Below, one piece after another: positions 34,504 through 43,164 of a DNA stretch of 64,000 nt; position 1 is the first letter of the stretch, and the number at the start of each line of letters is the position of its first letter. Origin of the DNA: Rhodococcus qingshengii. Lineage in GTDB: Bacteria; Actinomycetota; Actinomycetes; Mycobacteriales; Mycobacteriaceae. Under the pieces are notes generated by a model. That model was not told where the DNA came from. It made no database searches and was given only the letters and a program-made list of their open reading frames with translations. The stretch is from positions 1 through 64,000 of the forward strand of contig NZ_JAJNCL010000001.1 of assembly GCF_021025955.1 (NCBI RefSeq). Direction: 5' to 3'. A program made the translations under genes and the position numbers.

Positions 34504-35553
34504 ATGGGTACTGACATCGTGAGCACCGAAAAGACTGCTGCCGACGCAACCGCATCGAGCACCGTCGTTGCAGGCATCGACCTGGGCGACGAACAGCTCG
34601 CCGCAGTAGTGCGTGGTGGACTCTCCGATGTCGAGGAGTTGTTGGTCAGCGAGCTGTCCGACGGCGAAGACTTCCTCACCGAGGCCGCGCTGCACCTCGC
34701 GCGAGCCGGTGGAAAGCGCTTCCGTCCGTTGTTCACGATCCTGACCGCGCAACTCGGACCGGTGCCGAACGATCCGTCGATCATCACCGCAGCGACCGTC
34801 ACCGAACTCGTTCACCTCGCAACGCTCTATCACGACGACGTCATGGACGAGGCGTCCATGCGGCGCGGAGCACCCAGCGCCAACGCCCGCTGGGGAAACA
34901 GCGTGGCGATCCTGGCCGGCGACTATCTGTTCGCGCACGCGTCACGCCTGGTGTCGACGCTCGGACCCGAAGCAGTTCGGATCATCGCCGAGACCTTCGC
35001 CGAGCTGGTCACCGGCCAGATGCGCGAGACGATCGGCGTCAAGAAGGAGCAGGATCCGGTCGAGCACTACCTCAAGGTCGTGTGGGAGAAGACCGGTTCG
35101 CTGATCGCTGCCTCCGGACGATTCGGCGGCACCTTCTCCGGCGCCGACGCAGCTCACATCGAGCGCCTCGAGCGCCTGGGTGATGCCGTCGGCACCGCAT
35201 TCCAGATTTCCGACGACATCATCGACATCTCGTCCGTATCGGCGCAGTCCGGTAAGACACCTGGCACCGACCTACGCGAGGGCGTCCATACCCTGCCCGT
35301 CCTGTACGCGTTCCGCGAAGAAGGAGCCGACGCGGATCGCCTGCGGGAGCTGCTCACGGGCCCGGTAACCGAAGACTCCCTGGTAGAAGAAGCCCTCGAA
35401 CTGCTCGAACGTTCGCCGGGCATGGCCAAGGCGAAGGCAAAGCTGGGTGAGTACGCCGTCGCGGCGAAGGCTCAGTTGGCCGAACTGCCCCAGGGGCCCG
35501 CAAACGAAGCGCTGGTGCGTCTCGTGGACTACACGATCGAACGAGTCGGCTGA
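34504..35553 (+). CDS. grcC1: Polyprenyl diphosphate synthase GrcC1-like
   Basis: trans-Isoprenyl diphosphate synthase of about 349 residues that builds the menaquinone side chain used by MenA. The first aspartate-rich motif is DDVMD followed by RRG, the second DDIID, with GGKRFRP at the IPP site and GDYLFA between. ATG 34504 (MGTDIV) is a compromise: GTG 34474 and GTG 34519 are also in frame and no start has a strong ribosome-binding site. Equivalent to Rv0562. Confidence 0.93.
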   Translation: MGTDIVSTEKTAADATASSTVVAGIDLGDEQLAAVVRGGLSDVEELLVSELSDGEDFLTEAALHLARAGGKRFRPLFTILTAQLGPVPNDPSIITAATVTELVHLATLYHDDVMDEASMRRGAPSANARWGNSVAILAGDYLFAHASRLVSTLGPEAVRIIAETFAELVTGQMRETIGVKKEQDPVEHYLKVVWEKTGSLIAASGRFGGTFSGADAAHIERLERLGDAVGTAFQISDDIIDISSVSAQSGKTPGTDLREGVHTLPVLYAFREEGADADRLRELLTGPVTEDSLVEEALELLERSPGMAKAKAKLGEYAVAAKAQLAELPQGPANEALVRLVDYTIERVG

Positions 35554-35706
35554 CACCTCGACGAATCGGGGCTACCGGGTGGGAACCCGGACGAGCTCTG
35601 GGTGGGAACCCTGATGACCCTGTCCTTCGTTGACTGAACAGACCCGGTGCACACGCCGGGGAGTTCGGGTGAGCCTTCGGCTCCGGCGAGGCAAGAGGTG
35701 AGCGGT

Positions 35707-36570
35707 TTGCACGGCTACGCGAACGGTGCGAAGACATTCGGGTTGTTGGTGGGGATGTCGGCGCTGATCGTCTTCATCGGCTCGCTGTTCAACAGCCCGT
35801 TCCTTCTGTGGGGATCCGTTCTGTTTGCCGTAGGCATGAATGCCTACGTGTACTTCAACAGCGACAAGCTGGCGCTTCGGTCGATGCGCGCCCAGCCCAT
35901 CACCGAGGTCGAGGCACCGGCGATCTACCGGATCGTGCGCGAACTCGCCACGACGGCGCACCAACCGATGCCCAGGCTGTACATCAGCCCCACGAACGCC
36001 CCGAACGCGTTTGCCACCGGTCGTAGCCCTCGTCATGCCGCCGTGTGCGTGACCAGCGGCATCATGCAGATCCTGAACGAACGCGAATTGCGGGCCGTGC
36101 TCGGGCACGAACTCTCCCACGTCTACAACCGGGACATTCTGATCTCGTCCGTGGCCGGCGCGATGGCCAGCGTCATCTCGGGCCTGGCCAACTTCGCGAT
36201 GTACGCGAGCATCTTCGGCGGACGAGGGAACGGGCAGGGAAGTAATCCGATCGCGCTGCTGCTCGTTTCCCTCCTGGGACCGATAGCGGCAACCGTGGTC
36301 AAGCTGGCCGTCTCGCGCTCTCGCGAGTATCAGGCGGATCAATCGGGAGCCGAGCTCACCGGTGACCCGTTGGCGTTGGCGTCGGCGCTGCGCAAGCTCG
36401 AGTCGGGCGTCGCGGCCGCGCCGTTGCCGCCCGAGCCGAAGCTCGCGGCGCAGTCCCACTTGATGATCGCCAACCCCTTCAGAGCGGGGGACAAGGTGAG
36501 CAAGCTGTTCTCGACGCATCCGCCTATGGCGGACCGGATCGAGCGTTTGGAGAAGATGGCGGGGATGTAG
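35707..36570 (+). CDS. htpX: Membrane zinc metalloprotease HtpX
   Basis: M48-family integral membrane protease for quality control of membrane proteins. The zinc site is HELSH in [11 protein letters not shown], with the third ligand in [15 protein letters not shown]. Four hydrophobic segments. TTG 35707 is chosen because AAGAGGTGA, a near-perfect ribosome-binding site, lies six bases before it. This gives 287 residues against 286 in M. tuberculosis, as I recall. GTG 35698 and 35647 are in frame but worse placed. Confidence 0.94.
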   Translation: MHGYANGAKTFGLLVGMSALIVFIGSLFNSPFLLWGSVLFAVGMNAYVYFNSDKLALRSMRAQPITEVEAPAIYRIVRELATTAHQPMPRLYISPTNAPNAFATGRSPRHAAVCVTSGIMQILNERELRAVLGHELSHVYNRDILISSVAGAMASVISGLANFAMYASIFGGRGNGQGSNPIALLLVSLLGPIAATVVKLAVSRSREYQADQSGAELTGDPLALASALRKLESGVAAAPLPPEPKLAAQSHLMIANPFRAGDKVSKLFSTHPPMADRIERLEKMAGM

Positions 36571-36578
36571 GGCCTTCG

Positions 36579-36630
36579 GCCCCTGTGCGCCTTTCTGGTC
36601 GTCGGAACTACCAAAAAGGCGCACAGGGGC
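36579..36630. terminator. Bidirectional terminator (CTGTGCGCCTTT family) after htpX
   Basis: Perfect 16-bp outer stem (36579-36594 with 36615-36630) plus a 4-bp inner stem TGGT/ACCA; T-rich and A-rich stem ends serve both strands. Lies between convergent htpX and yajQ and shares its 12-base core with the terminator at 33085-33130. Confidence 0.88.
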
Positions 36631-36640
36631 GCAGCCCCTA

Positions 36641-37132
36641 CTACCGGTAGTTCACGAACTGCAGGGCGATCCCGAAGTCCTCACCCTTGAGCAAGGAGAT
36701 GACACCCTGGAGGTCGTCGCGCTTCTTGCTGCTCACACGAAGTTCCTCACCCTGGATCTGCGCCTTGACGCCCTTGGGACCCTCGTCGCGGATCTTCTTG
36801 GTGATCTTCTTCGCGTTCTCGCTGCTGATGCCCTGGACCAAGGTTCCGGACAGCTTGTAGATCTTTCCGGACTGCGCCGGCTCGCCGGCATCGAATGCCT
36901 TCAGCGAAATGTCACGACGGATCAACTTCTCCTTGAACACGTCGAGGGCGGCCAGCAGTCGCTCCTCGGTGTCGGCGTTCAACGTGATCGTCTCTTCACC
37001 AGACCACTCGATCGACGCTCCCGTGTTTCGGAAGTCGAAACGCGTGGTCAACTCCTTGGCAGCCTGATGTAGGGCGTTGTCCACCTCTTGACGGTCAACC
37101 TTGCTCACCACGTCGAAGGACGAATCAGCCAC
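36641..37132 (-). CDS. YajQ-family nucleotide-binding protein
   Basis: A 163-residue YajQ/DUF520 protein: [33 protein letters not shown] at the N-terminus, [15 protein letters not shown] in the middle and [36 protein letters not shown] at the end, all diagnostic. Members bind nucleotides or RNA, and one binds cyclic di-GMP, but the actinobacterial role is unproven. GTG start with GGGAG upstream. Equivalent to Rv0566c. Confidence 0.94.
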   Translation of the reverse strand: MADSSFDVVSKVDRQEVDNALHQAAKELTTRFDFRNTGASIEWSGEETITLNADTEERLLAALDVFKEKLIRRDISLKAFDAGEPAQSGKIYKLSGTLVQGISSENAKKITKKIRDEGPKGVKAQIQGEELRVSSKKRDDLQGVISLLKGEDFGIALQFVNYR

Positions 37133-37292
37133 TTCACACTCCCGCTTTCCGGTAGTTCACGAACATCGAGTTCCGCCCACCTTCCATACCGGTGGACACC
37201 TCGACGTTATCGGGTCGGCACCGCCCGTTACCACCCGGTTTGCAAAATGGGGGTGTGTTCGTTGTATTCTTCTCACCGCACCGAGGAAGCCG

Positions 37293-37321
37293 TTTTCGGC
37301 CGCCGCACGTCGCGATATACT
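37293..37321 (+). promoter_or_regulatory. Promoter of tRNA-Tyr
   Basis: -10 TATACT (37316-37321) with a 17-bp spacer to a weak -35 TTTTCG (37293-37298), 35 bases upstream of the tRNA. Confidence 0.55.
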
Positions 37322-37356
37322 TGCGAATGCGCCGGATCGAAGCCTGGTGCAAGCAC

Positions 37357-37439
37357 GGCAGATTGCCCGAGCGGCCAATGGGAGCGGACTGTAAATCCGT
37401 CGGCTTATGCCTACGTAGGTTCGAATCCTACATCTGCCA
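37357..37439 (+). tRNA. tRNA-Tyr (GTA)
   Basis: 83-base type II tRNA with long variable arm. Acceptor GGCAGAT pairs with ATCTGCC, anticodon loop CTGTAAA gives GTA, T-arm GTAGGTTCGAATCCTAC. CCA is not encoded. Followed at once by a terminator, so it is a single-gene unit. Confidence 0.96.
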
Positions 37440-37444
37440 CACCA

Positions 37445-37490
37445 AGTCAGCCCCGATTCTCTTTCCGAGAGCCGGGGCTGACTTTTTTTG
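37445..37490 (+). terminator. Rho-independent terminator of tRNA-Tyr
   Basis: 11-bp stem AGTCAGCCCCG / CGGGGCTGACT with an inner TCTC/GAGA stem, then seven T. The following ~170 bases up to the next promoter hold nothing I can assign. Confidence 0.93.
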
Positions 37491-37658
37491 TGCTTGTTCC
37501 AATGCCGGCTACTGGCAGGTGACGCGTACCTGCTGCGGCTCAGGGGAGGACTCCGGGGGAGTGCGGGGCCAAGTTGGTTCCCGCAAAGCCCTCGCCACAG
37601 GCCCCGATCGGTGCAAGAATGGGCTCCGGCACCATTTTTGCCCCGATGACCAGCGGAT

Positions 37659-37688
37659 TTGGTGCTGGCGCTCGTTCGTGTGTAATCT
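37659..37688 (+). promoter_or_regulatory. Promoter of the tRNA-Thr/tRNA-Met/rpmG group
   Basis: -35 TTGGTG (37659-37664), 18-bp spacer, -10 TAATCT (37683-37688), 41 bases upstream of tRNA-Thr. Confidence 0.5.
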
Positions 37689-37729
37689 TTCGGAGGCTTC
37701 AAGAGAGCGGCAACGCGCTCCTGAGCCAC

Positions 37730-37802
37730 GCCCCCTTAGCTCAGTCGGTAGAGCGTTTCCATGGTAAGGAAAAGGTCAACGGTTCGATTCCGTTAGGGGG
37801 CT
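37730..37802 (+). tRNA. tRNA-Thr (GGT)
   Basis: 73 bases. Acceptor GCCCCCT/AGGGGGC, D-arm GCTCAGTCGGTAGAGC, anticodon stem TTTCC/GGAAA around ATGGTAA (anticodon GGT), T-arm ending CCGTT. CCA not encoded. Confidence 0.95.
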
Positions 37803-37847
37803 CGCTGGATTGTGGTGCCGTGCTTTCCGCGCGACACTCGACACCGA

Positions 37848-37920
37848 GGCGGTGTAGCTCAGTTGGTAGAGCAAACGACTCATAATCGTTGCGTCGCCGG
37901 TTCAAGTCCGGTCACCGCTA
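37848..37920 (+). tRNA. tRNA-Met (CAT), elongator type
   Basis: 73 bases. Acceptor GGCGGTG/CACCGCT with a G-U first pair, anticodon stem ACGAC.. around CTCATAA (CAT). The paired 1-72 end indicates elongator rather than initiator tRNA. The same tRNA-Thr, tRNA-Met, rpmG order is common in actinobacteria. Confidence 0.94.
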
Positions 37921-37981
37921 CACAATATGCATGATCCACCCTGATTGCTCGTAATCAGATACACCCGAAAGAAGGCATCCC

Positions 37982-38149
37982 GTGGCCTCCTCGACCGACG
38001 TTCGGCCCAAGATCACCTTGGCCTGCGAGGTATGCAAGCACCGCAACTACATCACCAAGAAGAATCGGCGCAACGACCCCGATCGCCTGGAGCTCAAGAA
38101 GTTCTGCCCCAACTGCGGAACCCACCAGTCGCATCGCGAGTCGAAGTAG
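37982..38149 (+). CDS. rpmG: 50S ribosomal protein L33
   Basis: A 55-residue large-subunit protein. Zinc-ribbon form: CEVC near residue 15 and CPNC near residue 42, with the [17 protein letters not shown] core. The cysteine-containing version is the one replaced under zinc starvation when a cysteine-free paralogue exists. GTG start, GAAGG upstream. Same position before hadA as M. tuberculosis Rv0634B. Confidence 0.96.
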   Translation: MASSTDVRPKITLACEVCKHRNYITKKNRRNDPDRLELKKFCPNCGTHQSHRESK

Positions 38150-38235
38150 TAAGTCCTTAACAGGACGACGATTTTCGCGGAAGACCCTCTCCGGGCCTGC
38201 GTCTTCGGGTCCTAGCTAGAAGAGAGTCTCACCGC

Positions 38236-38790
38236 GTGACAGATTTGCAAGAGAACCAGGCAGCGGCCGAGGTCCCTACGGACCCGGCCGCTCATGCCGT
38301 CCAGATGGTCGGTCACCACTATCGTGTCGAAGACTTCTACGAGGTCGGACGCGAGAAGGTGCGCGAGTTCGCTCGCGCCGTCCAGGACGCGCATCCCGCG
38401 CACTACGACGAGTCGGCAGCCAAAGGCCTCGGATACGACGGTCTGATCGCTCCCATCACATTTGTCGCGATCGTGGGTGCCATTGCTCAGCGACGTCTGT
38501 TCGAAGAGATCGTCACAGGCTACGACTTGAGTCAGATTCTTCAGACCGATCAGCGTTTGGTGCTGCACAAGCCCATGCAGGTCGGTGACCGACTCTTCTG
38601 CGATGTCTTCCTGGATTCGTTCAGGCAGGCCGCAGGTAGCGACATCATCGTGACCAAGAACATCATCACCGATCAGAACGACGAGGCAGTTGTCACCACG
38701 TGGACAACGCTTGTCGCTCGAACGGGTGGGGAAGTGGACGAGAACATCGCCCACGCAGTCAAGGACGTGATGATGCATGTCGCTTCGTAA
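38236..38790 (+). CDS. hadA: (3R)-hydroxyacyl-ACP dehydratase subunit HadA
   Basis: Substrate-binding hotdog subunit of the FAS-II dehydratase used in mycolic acid elongation. 184 residues, about 25 longer than the mycobacterial protein (158), mainly at the N-terminus (AENQAAAEVPTDPAAHAVQ region). Core: GHHYRVEDFYEVGREKVREFARAVQD, YDGLIAPITF, VLHKPMQVGDRLFCDVFLDSFRQAAGSDIIVTKNI. Lacks the hydratase D-x4-H motif, as expected for HadA. It overlaps hadB by 14 bases, so the subunits are coupled. Confidence 0.94.
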   Translation: MTDLQENQAAAEVPTDPAAHAVQMVGHHYRVEDFYEVGREKVREFARAVQDAHPAHYDESAAKGLGYDGLIAPITFVAIVGAIAQRRLFEEIVTGYDLSQILQTDQRLVLHKPMQVGDRLFCDVFLDSFRQAAGSDIIVTKNIITDQNDEAVVTTWTTLVARTGGEVDENIAHAVKDVMMHVAS

Positions 38791-39202
38791 ATTCTCCGAT
38801 GTGAGTGTCGGCGAACTTCTCCCCGAGAAGTCCGTCACCCTGACACGCGGAAACCTCGCCAACTATGCCGGTGTCTCGGGAGATCCGAACCCGATTCACT
38901 TCAGCGACGAGGTTGCACGACTTGCCGGCTTGCCGGACGTGGTTGCGCACGGCATGCTCTCCATGGGCATCGGTGCTGGTTACGTCACCGAATGGCTGGG
39001 AGATCCGGGCGCAGTGACCGAGTACAACGTACGGTTCACGAGCCCGGTCATCGTGGCGGCCGACAAGGCCGCCGAGATCGATTTCACCGCCAAGGTGAAG
39101 TCGGTCGACGAAGAAAGCAAGACCGCAGTACTGGCAATCGTGGCCAAGTCCGAAGGTAAGAAGATCTTCGGTCGTGCCACTGCCACGGTCCGTCTAGCCT
39201 GA
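38777..39202 (+). CDS. hadB: (3R)-hydroxyacyl-ACP dehydratase subunit HadB
   Basis: Catalytic hotdog subunit of the mycolate FAS-II dehydratase, forming a heterodimer with HadA. 141 residues. Hydratase 2 motif GDPNPIHFSDE with catalytic D36 and H41, then GLPDVVAHGMLSMG. Start ATG 38777 inside the hadA end. No hadC follows: the next gene is tRNA-Trp. Confidence 0.96.
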   Translation: MSLRKFSDVSVGELLPEKSVTLTRGNLANYAGVSGDPNPIHFSDEVARLAGLPDVVAHGMLSMGIGAGYVTEWLGDPGAVTEYNVRFTSPVIVAADKAAEIDFTAKVKSVDEESKTAVLAIVAKSEGKKIFGRATATVRLA

Positions 39203-39375
39203 TCGCAGGGCGGATTGTGTTTGTTCCGGGGCTTTGAAGTACACTGAGATTTCTGGGATTCCTCAGCGCTGCGCGCTGCCCTGAATGTTGCAAGACATTC
39301 ACCTCGGGTAGCGCGTATGTTGTGTGATCGCAGAACGGTTGATTCAGGCAGGGTTCACCTGTCGAGGTCGACCAA

Positions 39376-39448
<73 letters not shown>

Positions 39449-39479
39449 CCCCCGGATGCCAGCGACTGAGAGGAACGAC

Positions 39480-39983
39480 GTGAGCGAGGAGCGCGCCAAG
39501 CGCGACGCCGACACTTCGGATGCGGAGACTTCAACGTCTGCCGATTCGACCGGTGTCGACGACACTGCAGCTGACGCGACTACGCGTTCCGATCTGTCGC
39601 TGGACAAGGACGGTGCCGAAGAGGTCCCCTCCGCACCCAGTGGGGTTTCCAACAAGCCGACCGGCAAGCGCGCTGCACGCGGCGCCTCGGTCAGCGCGTC
39701 CACCGTGAAGACTCCGGCCCGGACGGCATCCCGAACATCATCGGCCAAGCCGACTGCAACGAACCCCGGCAAGAAGCCCAAGGCGAAGAAAGACAACATC
39801 TTCAAGCGCCTGCGCAAGTTCTTCCGCGAGGTCATCGCAGAACTCCGTAAGGTCATCTGGCCGAACCGCAAGCAGATGATCACCTACACCAGCGTCGTGC
39901 TGACGTTCGTGGTCTTCATGGTCGCTTTCATCAGCGGCGTCGATATCGCTGTGATCAAGGGTGTCACCTGGCTGTTCGGCTGA
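39480..39983 (+). CDS. secE: Preprotein translocase subunit SecE
   Basis: Essential SecYEG subunit clamping SecY. 167 residues: a long Ala/Ser/Thr-rich, acidic then basic N-terminal extension (1-105) unlike E. coli but usual in actinobacteria, then the conserved cytoplasmic helix FKRLRKFFREVIAELRKVIWPNRKQ and one membrane helix (VVLTFVVFMVAFISGVDIAVI). GTG 39480 follows GAGAGGAAC. Confidence 0.95.
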   Translation: MSEERAKRDADTSDAETSTSADSTGVDDTAADATTRSDLSLDKDGAEEVPSAPSGVSNKPTGKRAARGASVSASTVKTPARTASRTSSAKPTATNPGKKPKAKKDNIFKRLRKFFREVIAELRKVIWPNRKQMITYTSVVLTFVVFMVAFISGVDIAVIKGVTWLFG

Positions 39984-40067
39984 TCGCCGTAGCAGCCGGG
40001 CGTCTTTGCCTGCGAGCGCGACAAGACCCGACCCGGGTCCGAGTAACGAGAGGAAGCGAGTGCCCCA

Positions 40068-40925
40068 GTGAGCACCCCCGAGAACGACACGAATGAGGCT
40101 TTGGCCGAAGAGCGTGTTTCTGCCGAGGCGGCAGCCGAAGTAGACGTCGTGGTTGCCGAAGGCACCGATGCAGACGTTGCCGAAGGCACCGATGCAGACG
40201 TTGCTGAAGACGCTGCCGACACTGCAGCGACCGAGGACGTCATCTCCGACGATGCCGAGAACTCCGACGAGGCCGCTCCCGCCGCCGAGCTCGAGGTCGA
40301 GGATCCCGTTGCCGAACTCAAGGCTGCGCTGCGTCGCGCCCCGGGCGACTGGTACGTCATCCACTCGTACGCCGGTTACGAGAACAAGGTCAAGACCAAC
40401 CTCGAGACTCGCGTTCAGAACCTCGACGTCGGTGACTACATCTTCCAGGTGGAAGTTCCCACCGAAGAGGTCACCGAGATCAAGAACGGTCAGCGCAAGC
40501 AGGTCAACCGCAAGGTCCTGCCCGGATACATCCTCGTTCGCATGGAGCTCAACGACGAGTCGTGGGGCGCCGTGCGCAACACGCCTGGCGTCACCGGGTT
40601 TGTCGGTGCCACGTCGCGTCCCTCGCCGCTGACCCTCAACGAGGTCGTCAAGTTCCTGCTCCCGCAGCAGGAGCAGAAGAAGCAGCAGGCTGCAGCGGCC
40701 GCCGTCGCAGCAGGCGAGGCACCGTCCGAGTCCTTCGGCAAGCCCCTCATCGAGGTCGACTTCGAGGTCGGCGAGTCGGTCACCGTCATGGACGGCCCGT
40801 TCGCGACCCTTCCGGCCAGCATCAGCGAGGTCAACGGCGAGCAGCAGAAGCTCAAGGTTCTCGTGTCGATCTTCGGTCGTGAAACCCCGGTTGAGCTCAA
40901 CTTCAACCAGGTCGCGAAGATCTGA
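40068..40925 (+). CDS. nusG: Transcription termination/antitermination factor NusG
   Basis: RNA polymerase-binding elongation factor. 285 residues: an acidic N-terminal extension (1-80) with tandem VAEGTDAD repeats, then the NGN domain ([20 protein letters not shown] ... [29 protein letters not shown]) and the C-terminal KOW domain ([46 protein letters not shown]). Start GTG 40068 with GAGAGGAAG about 12 bases before. Leads the secE-nusG-rplKA group. Confidence 0.97.
   Translation: MSTPENDTNEALAEERVSAEAAAEVDVVVAEGTDADVAEGTDADVAEDAADTAATEDVISDDAENSDEAAPAAELEVEDPVAELKAALRRAPGDWYVIHSYAGYENKVKTNLETRVQNLDVGDYIFQVEVPTEEVTEIKNGQRKQVNRKVLPGYILVRMELNDESWGAVRNTPGVTGFVGATSRPSPLTLNEVVKFLLPQQEQKKQQAAAAAVAAGEAPSESFGKPLIEVDFEVGESVTVMDGPFATLPASISEVNGEQQKLKVLVSIFGRETPVELNFNQVAKI
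40152..40199 (+). repeat. Perfect 24-bp tandem repeat within nusG
   Basis: Two identical 24-base units (40152-40175, 40176-40199) encode VAEGTDAD twice in the acidic tail. In-frame and likely copy-number variable between strains. Confidence 0.9.
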
Positions 40926-40991
40926 CCACCCCAAAACTTGCAATTTGTTCGACGCAAGACACACACCCAAGCTAGAAACTAGGAACTAGAG

Positions 40992-41426
40992 ATGCCCCCA
41001 AAGAAGAAGAAGCTCGCCGGGCTCATCAAGCTGCAGATCCAGGCAGGTCAGGCTAACCCTGCACCTCCCGTGGGTCCCGCGCTCGGTCAGCACGGCGTGA
41101 ACATCATGGAGTTCTGCAAGGCCTACAACGCGGCGACTGAGTCCCAGCGCGGCAATGTTGTGCCGGTCGAGATCTCGGTCTACGAAGACCGGACCTTCGA
41201 TTTCAAGCTGAAGACCCCTCCCGCCGCCAAGCTGCTCCTCAAGGCAGCCGGCGTCGCCAAGGGCTCCGGCGAACCGCACAAGACCAAGGTCGCCTCGGTG
41301 ACCATGGATCAGGTGCGCGAAATCGCGAAGACCAAGGCTGAAGACCTCAATGCCAATGACATCGAGCAGGCCGCGAAGATCATCGCCGGCACCGCTCGTT
41401 CCATGGGCATCACGGTCCAGGGCTAG
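40992..41426 (+). CDS. rplK: 50S ribosomal protein L11
   Basis: GTPase-associated-centre protein that binds 23S rRNA and is the thiostrepton/stringent-response contact. 144 residues; [40 protein letters not shown] is the canonical N-terminal domain and [28 protein letters not shown] the rRNA-binding C-terminus. ATG with GAGA upstream. Confidence 0.98.
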   Translation: MPPKKKKLAGLIKLQIQAGQANPAPPVGPALGQHGVNIMEFCKAYNAATESQRGNVVPVEISVYEDRTFDFKLKTPPAAKLLLKAAGVAKGSGEPHKTKVASVTMDQVREIAKTKAEDLNANDIEQAAKIIAGTARSMGITVQG

Positions 41427-41535
41427 TAGTCCGCTCCACAGCATTACGTGGGAGGGCCGGCCAGGCCCCGACCACAACTGAACCATTCACCACTGCACAG
41501 GTAATTCGCTGCAGTGATAAGTAAGGACAGAACAA

Positions 41536-42255
41536 ATGGCAAAGCGCAGCAAGGCGTACCTCGCCGCCGCTGAGAAGATCGACGCAGACAAGCTCTACAG
41601 CCCGCTTCAGGCTGCAAAGCTCGCCAAGGAGACGTCGTCCACCAAGATGGATGCAACCGTTGAGGTTGCAGTTCGTCTGGGCGTCGACCCCCGTAAGGCT
41701 GACCAGATGGTCCGCGGAACGGTCAACCTGCCCCACGGCACCGGTAAGACCGCTCGCGTCATCGTGTTCGCTGTTGGCGAGAAGGCAGCAGAAGCCGAGG
41801 CTGCAGGCGCTGACGTAGTCGGTGCAGAAGACCTGATCGAGCGCATCCAGGGTGGATGGGTCGATTTCGACGCCGCAATCGCGACTCCTGATCAGATGGC
41901 CAAGGTCGGCCGCATCGCCCGTGTCCTCGGACCGCGTGGCCTGATGCCGAACCCGAAGACGGGCACCGTCACGGCGGATGTCACCAAGGCTGTCAACGAC
42001 ATCAAGGGCGGAAAGATAAACTTCCGCGTCGACAAGCAGGCCAACCTGCACTTCGTCATCGGCAAGGCATCGTTCGACGATGAGAAGTTGGTGGAGAACT
42101 ACGGTGCAGCCCTGGACGAGATCCTGCGTGCGAAGCCCTCGTCGGCCAAGGGCCGCTACGTGAAGAAGATCACGGTCTCGACCACCACCGGTCCGGGCAT
42201 CCCGGTGGATCCGAACCGTACTCGCAACCTCCTCGAGGATGCTGCAGACGCGTAA
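41536..42255 (+). CDS. rplA: 50S ribosomal protein L1
   Basis: L1-stalk protein and, in many bacteria, translational repressor of its own operon. 239 residues with [30 protein letters not shown] and the signature [21 protein letters not shown]. Followed by a 19-bp-stem terminator that closes the group. Confidence 0.98.
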   Translation: MAKRSKAYLAAAEKIDADKLYSPLQAAKLAKETSSTKMDATVEVAVRLGVDPRKADQMVRGTVNLPHGTGKTARVIVFAVGEKAAEAEAAGADVVGAEDLIERIQGGWVDFDAAIATPDQMAKVGRIARVLGPRGLMPNPKTGTVTADVTKAVNDIKGGKINFRVDKQANLHFVIGKASFDDEKLVENYGAALDEILRAKPSSAKGRYVKKITVSTTTGPGIPVDPNRTRNLLEDAADA

Positions 42256-42270
42256 GCAGTCCGCATACGA

Positions 42271-42312
42271 ACAAGAAGGCCGGCAGGGATCACTCCCTGC
42301 CGGCCTTCTTGT
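42271..42312 (+). terminator. Terminator after rplA
   Basis: Perfect 19-bp stem (42271-42289 with 42294-42312) and a four-base loop; the 3' arm itself ends T-rich. Confidence 0.92.
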
Positions 42313-42342
42313 CTGTTGTGGGCGAGGCCCGCCTCGCTGTGC

Positions 42343-42378
42343 AGTGGTATCCGGTCCAGCAGTGGTATCCGGTCCAGC
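42343..42378 (+). repeat. Two perfect 18-bp tandem repeats
   Basis: Two identical 18-base units (42343-42360, 42361-42378) and a degenerate start of a third, ending 18 bases before the ATG of the next gene. Could be promoter-associated binding sites or slippage-generated. Confidence 0.85.
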
Positions 42379-42396
42379 AGTGGCATCATCGGGTGT

Positions 42397-43089
42397 ATGC
42401 ACGAAGCGTTCCAGTTCCTCGGAAACTTTTGGTGGCTGATCTTCGTTTTCGGCGGCACCATCGGTGGGGCGTTGAAAGGTGTCGCGGTTGCCAACGAAAG
42501 GCGGATCGAGCGCCGGCAAGAGCGCTTCCGGCTCAAGCAGCAGACCAAGGTCGCCATCGCGCAGGCCAACGCACAACATCACGCCGACGAAGAAACACAG
42601 CGCCGAGAGCTGGCCAAGGCAATCGAGCAGCACGATGCGGTCGACGCCCGATGGTTCTCGTACGAGCTCGACCCGGTCACACTGCTCGACACTCCGATGA
42701 TGACGGACATGCGTGAGCCTTTGACGGCCGATTTTCATCGAGCCAAATATCGTGCCGATCTGCTCCGTCCAGGCAATCCGGAGACGATGATCGGTAACCA
42801 GCAGGCACAAACCGAGTACCGCGAGGCGGTGCACGCTTACTCGATCGCCTTCGAGATCGCGGAAGCGGAGGCGAAGCGTCGCCGACGGAGCGGATTCACC
42901 CTCGATGAACAAGAGCGCCTGGTACGGGCGCAACGTCTGCTGCGCCTGGCCATGGACGATGGCGCGACGCCACAGGAACGTCAGAGTGCGTATCGGAAGG
43001 CCCACAAGGAACTCGACGGGCTGCTGGTGCTGCCGGACCGAGCTCGGGCAGAGATCGAACACAAGATCGCAAGGGCTATCGGTGCTTGA
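42397..43089 (+). CDS. Membrane-anchored coiled-coil protein of unknown function
   Basis: A 230-residue protein with one N-terminal hydrophobic helix (FLGNFWWLIFVFGGTIGGALKGV) and a long charged helical body (RRIERRQERFRLKQQTKVAIAQANAQHH; EAVHAYSIAFEIAEAEAKRRRR; ERLVRAQRLLRLAMDDG), likely a coiled coil on the cytoplasmic side. I do not recognise a named family. It stands alone between the rplA terminator and the rplJ promoter; its C-terminal third (RRSGFTLDEQERLVRAQ, QERQSAYRKAHKEL) is reminiscent of small SHOCT-like helices, but this is weak. Confidence 0.7.
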   Translation: MHEAFQFLGNFWWLIFVFGGTIGGALKGVAVANERRIERRQERFRLKQQTKVAIAQANAQHHADEETQRRELAKAIEQHDAVDARWFSYELDPVTLLDTPMMTDMREPLTADFHRAKYRADLLRPGNPETMIGNQQAQTEYREAVHAYSIAFEIAEAEAKRRRRSGFTLDEQERLVRAQRLLRLAMDDGATPQERQSAYRKAHKELDGLLVLPDRARAEIEHKIARAIGA

Positions 43090-43133
43090 AGAAAGCGGGT
43101 GCGTGAAGAAACCAGCTGCGTGACGAACCCGAT

Positions 43134-43163
43134 TTGGTTATGCGGCGAGTAGTCAGGTAGTCT
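43134..43163 (+). promoter_or_regulatory. Promoter of rplJ-rplL
   Basis: -35 TTGGTT (43134-43139), 18-bp spacer, -10 TAGTCT (43158-43163). The transcript would carry a leader of about 355 bases. Confidence 0.55.
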
Positions 43164-43164
43164 T

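Noticed and set aside
37157-37767. Open frames on both strands spanning tRNA-Tyr and its flanks
   Set aside because: They run through a confident tRNA and terminator.
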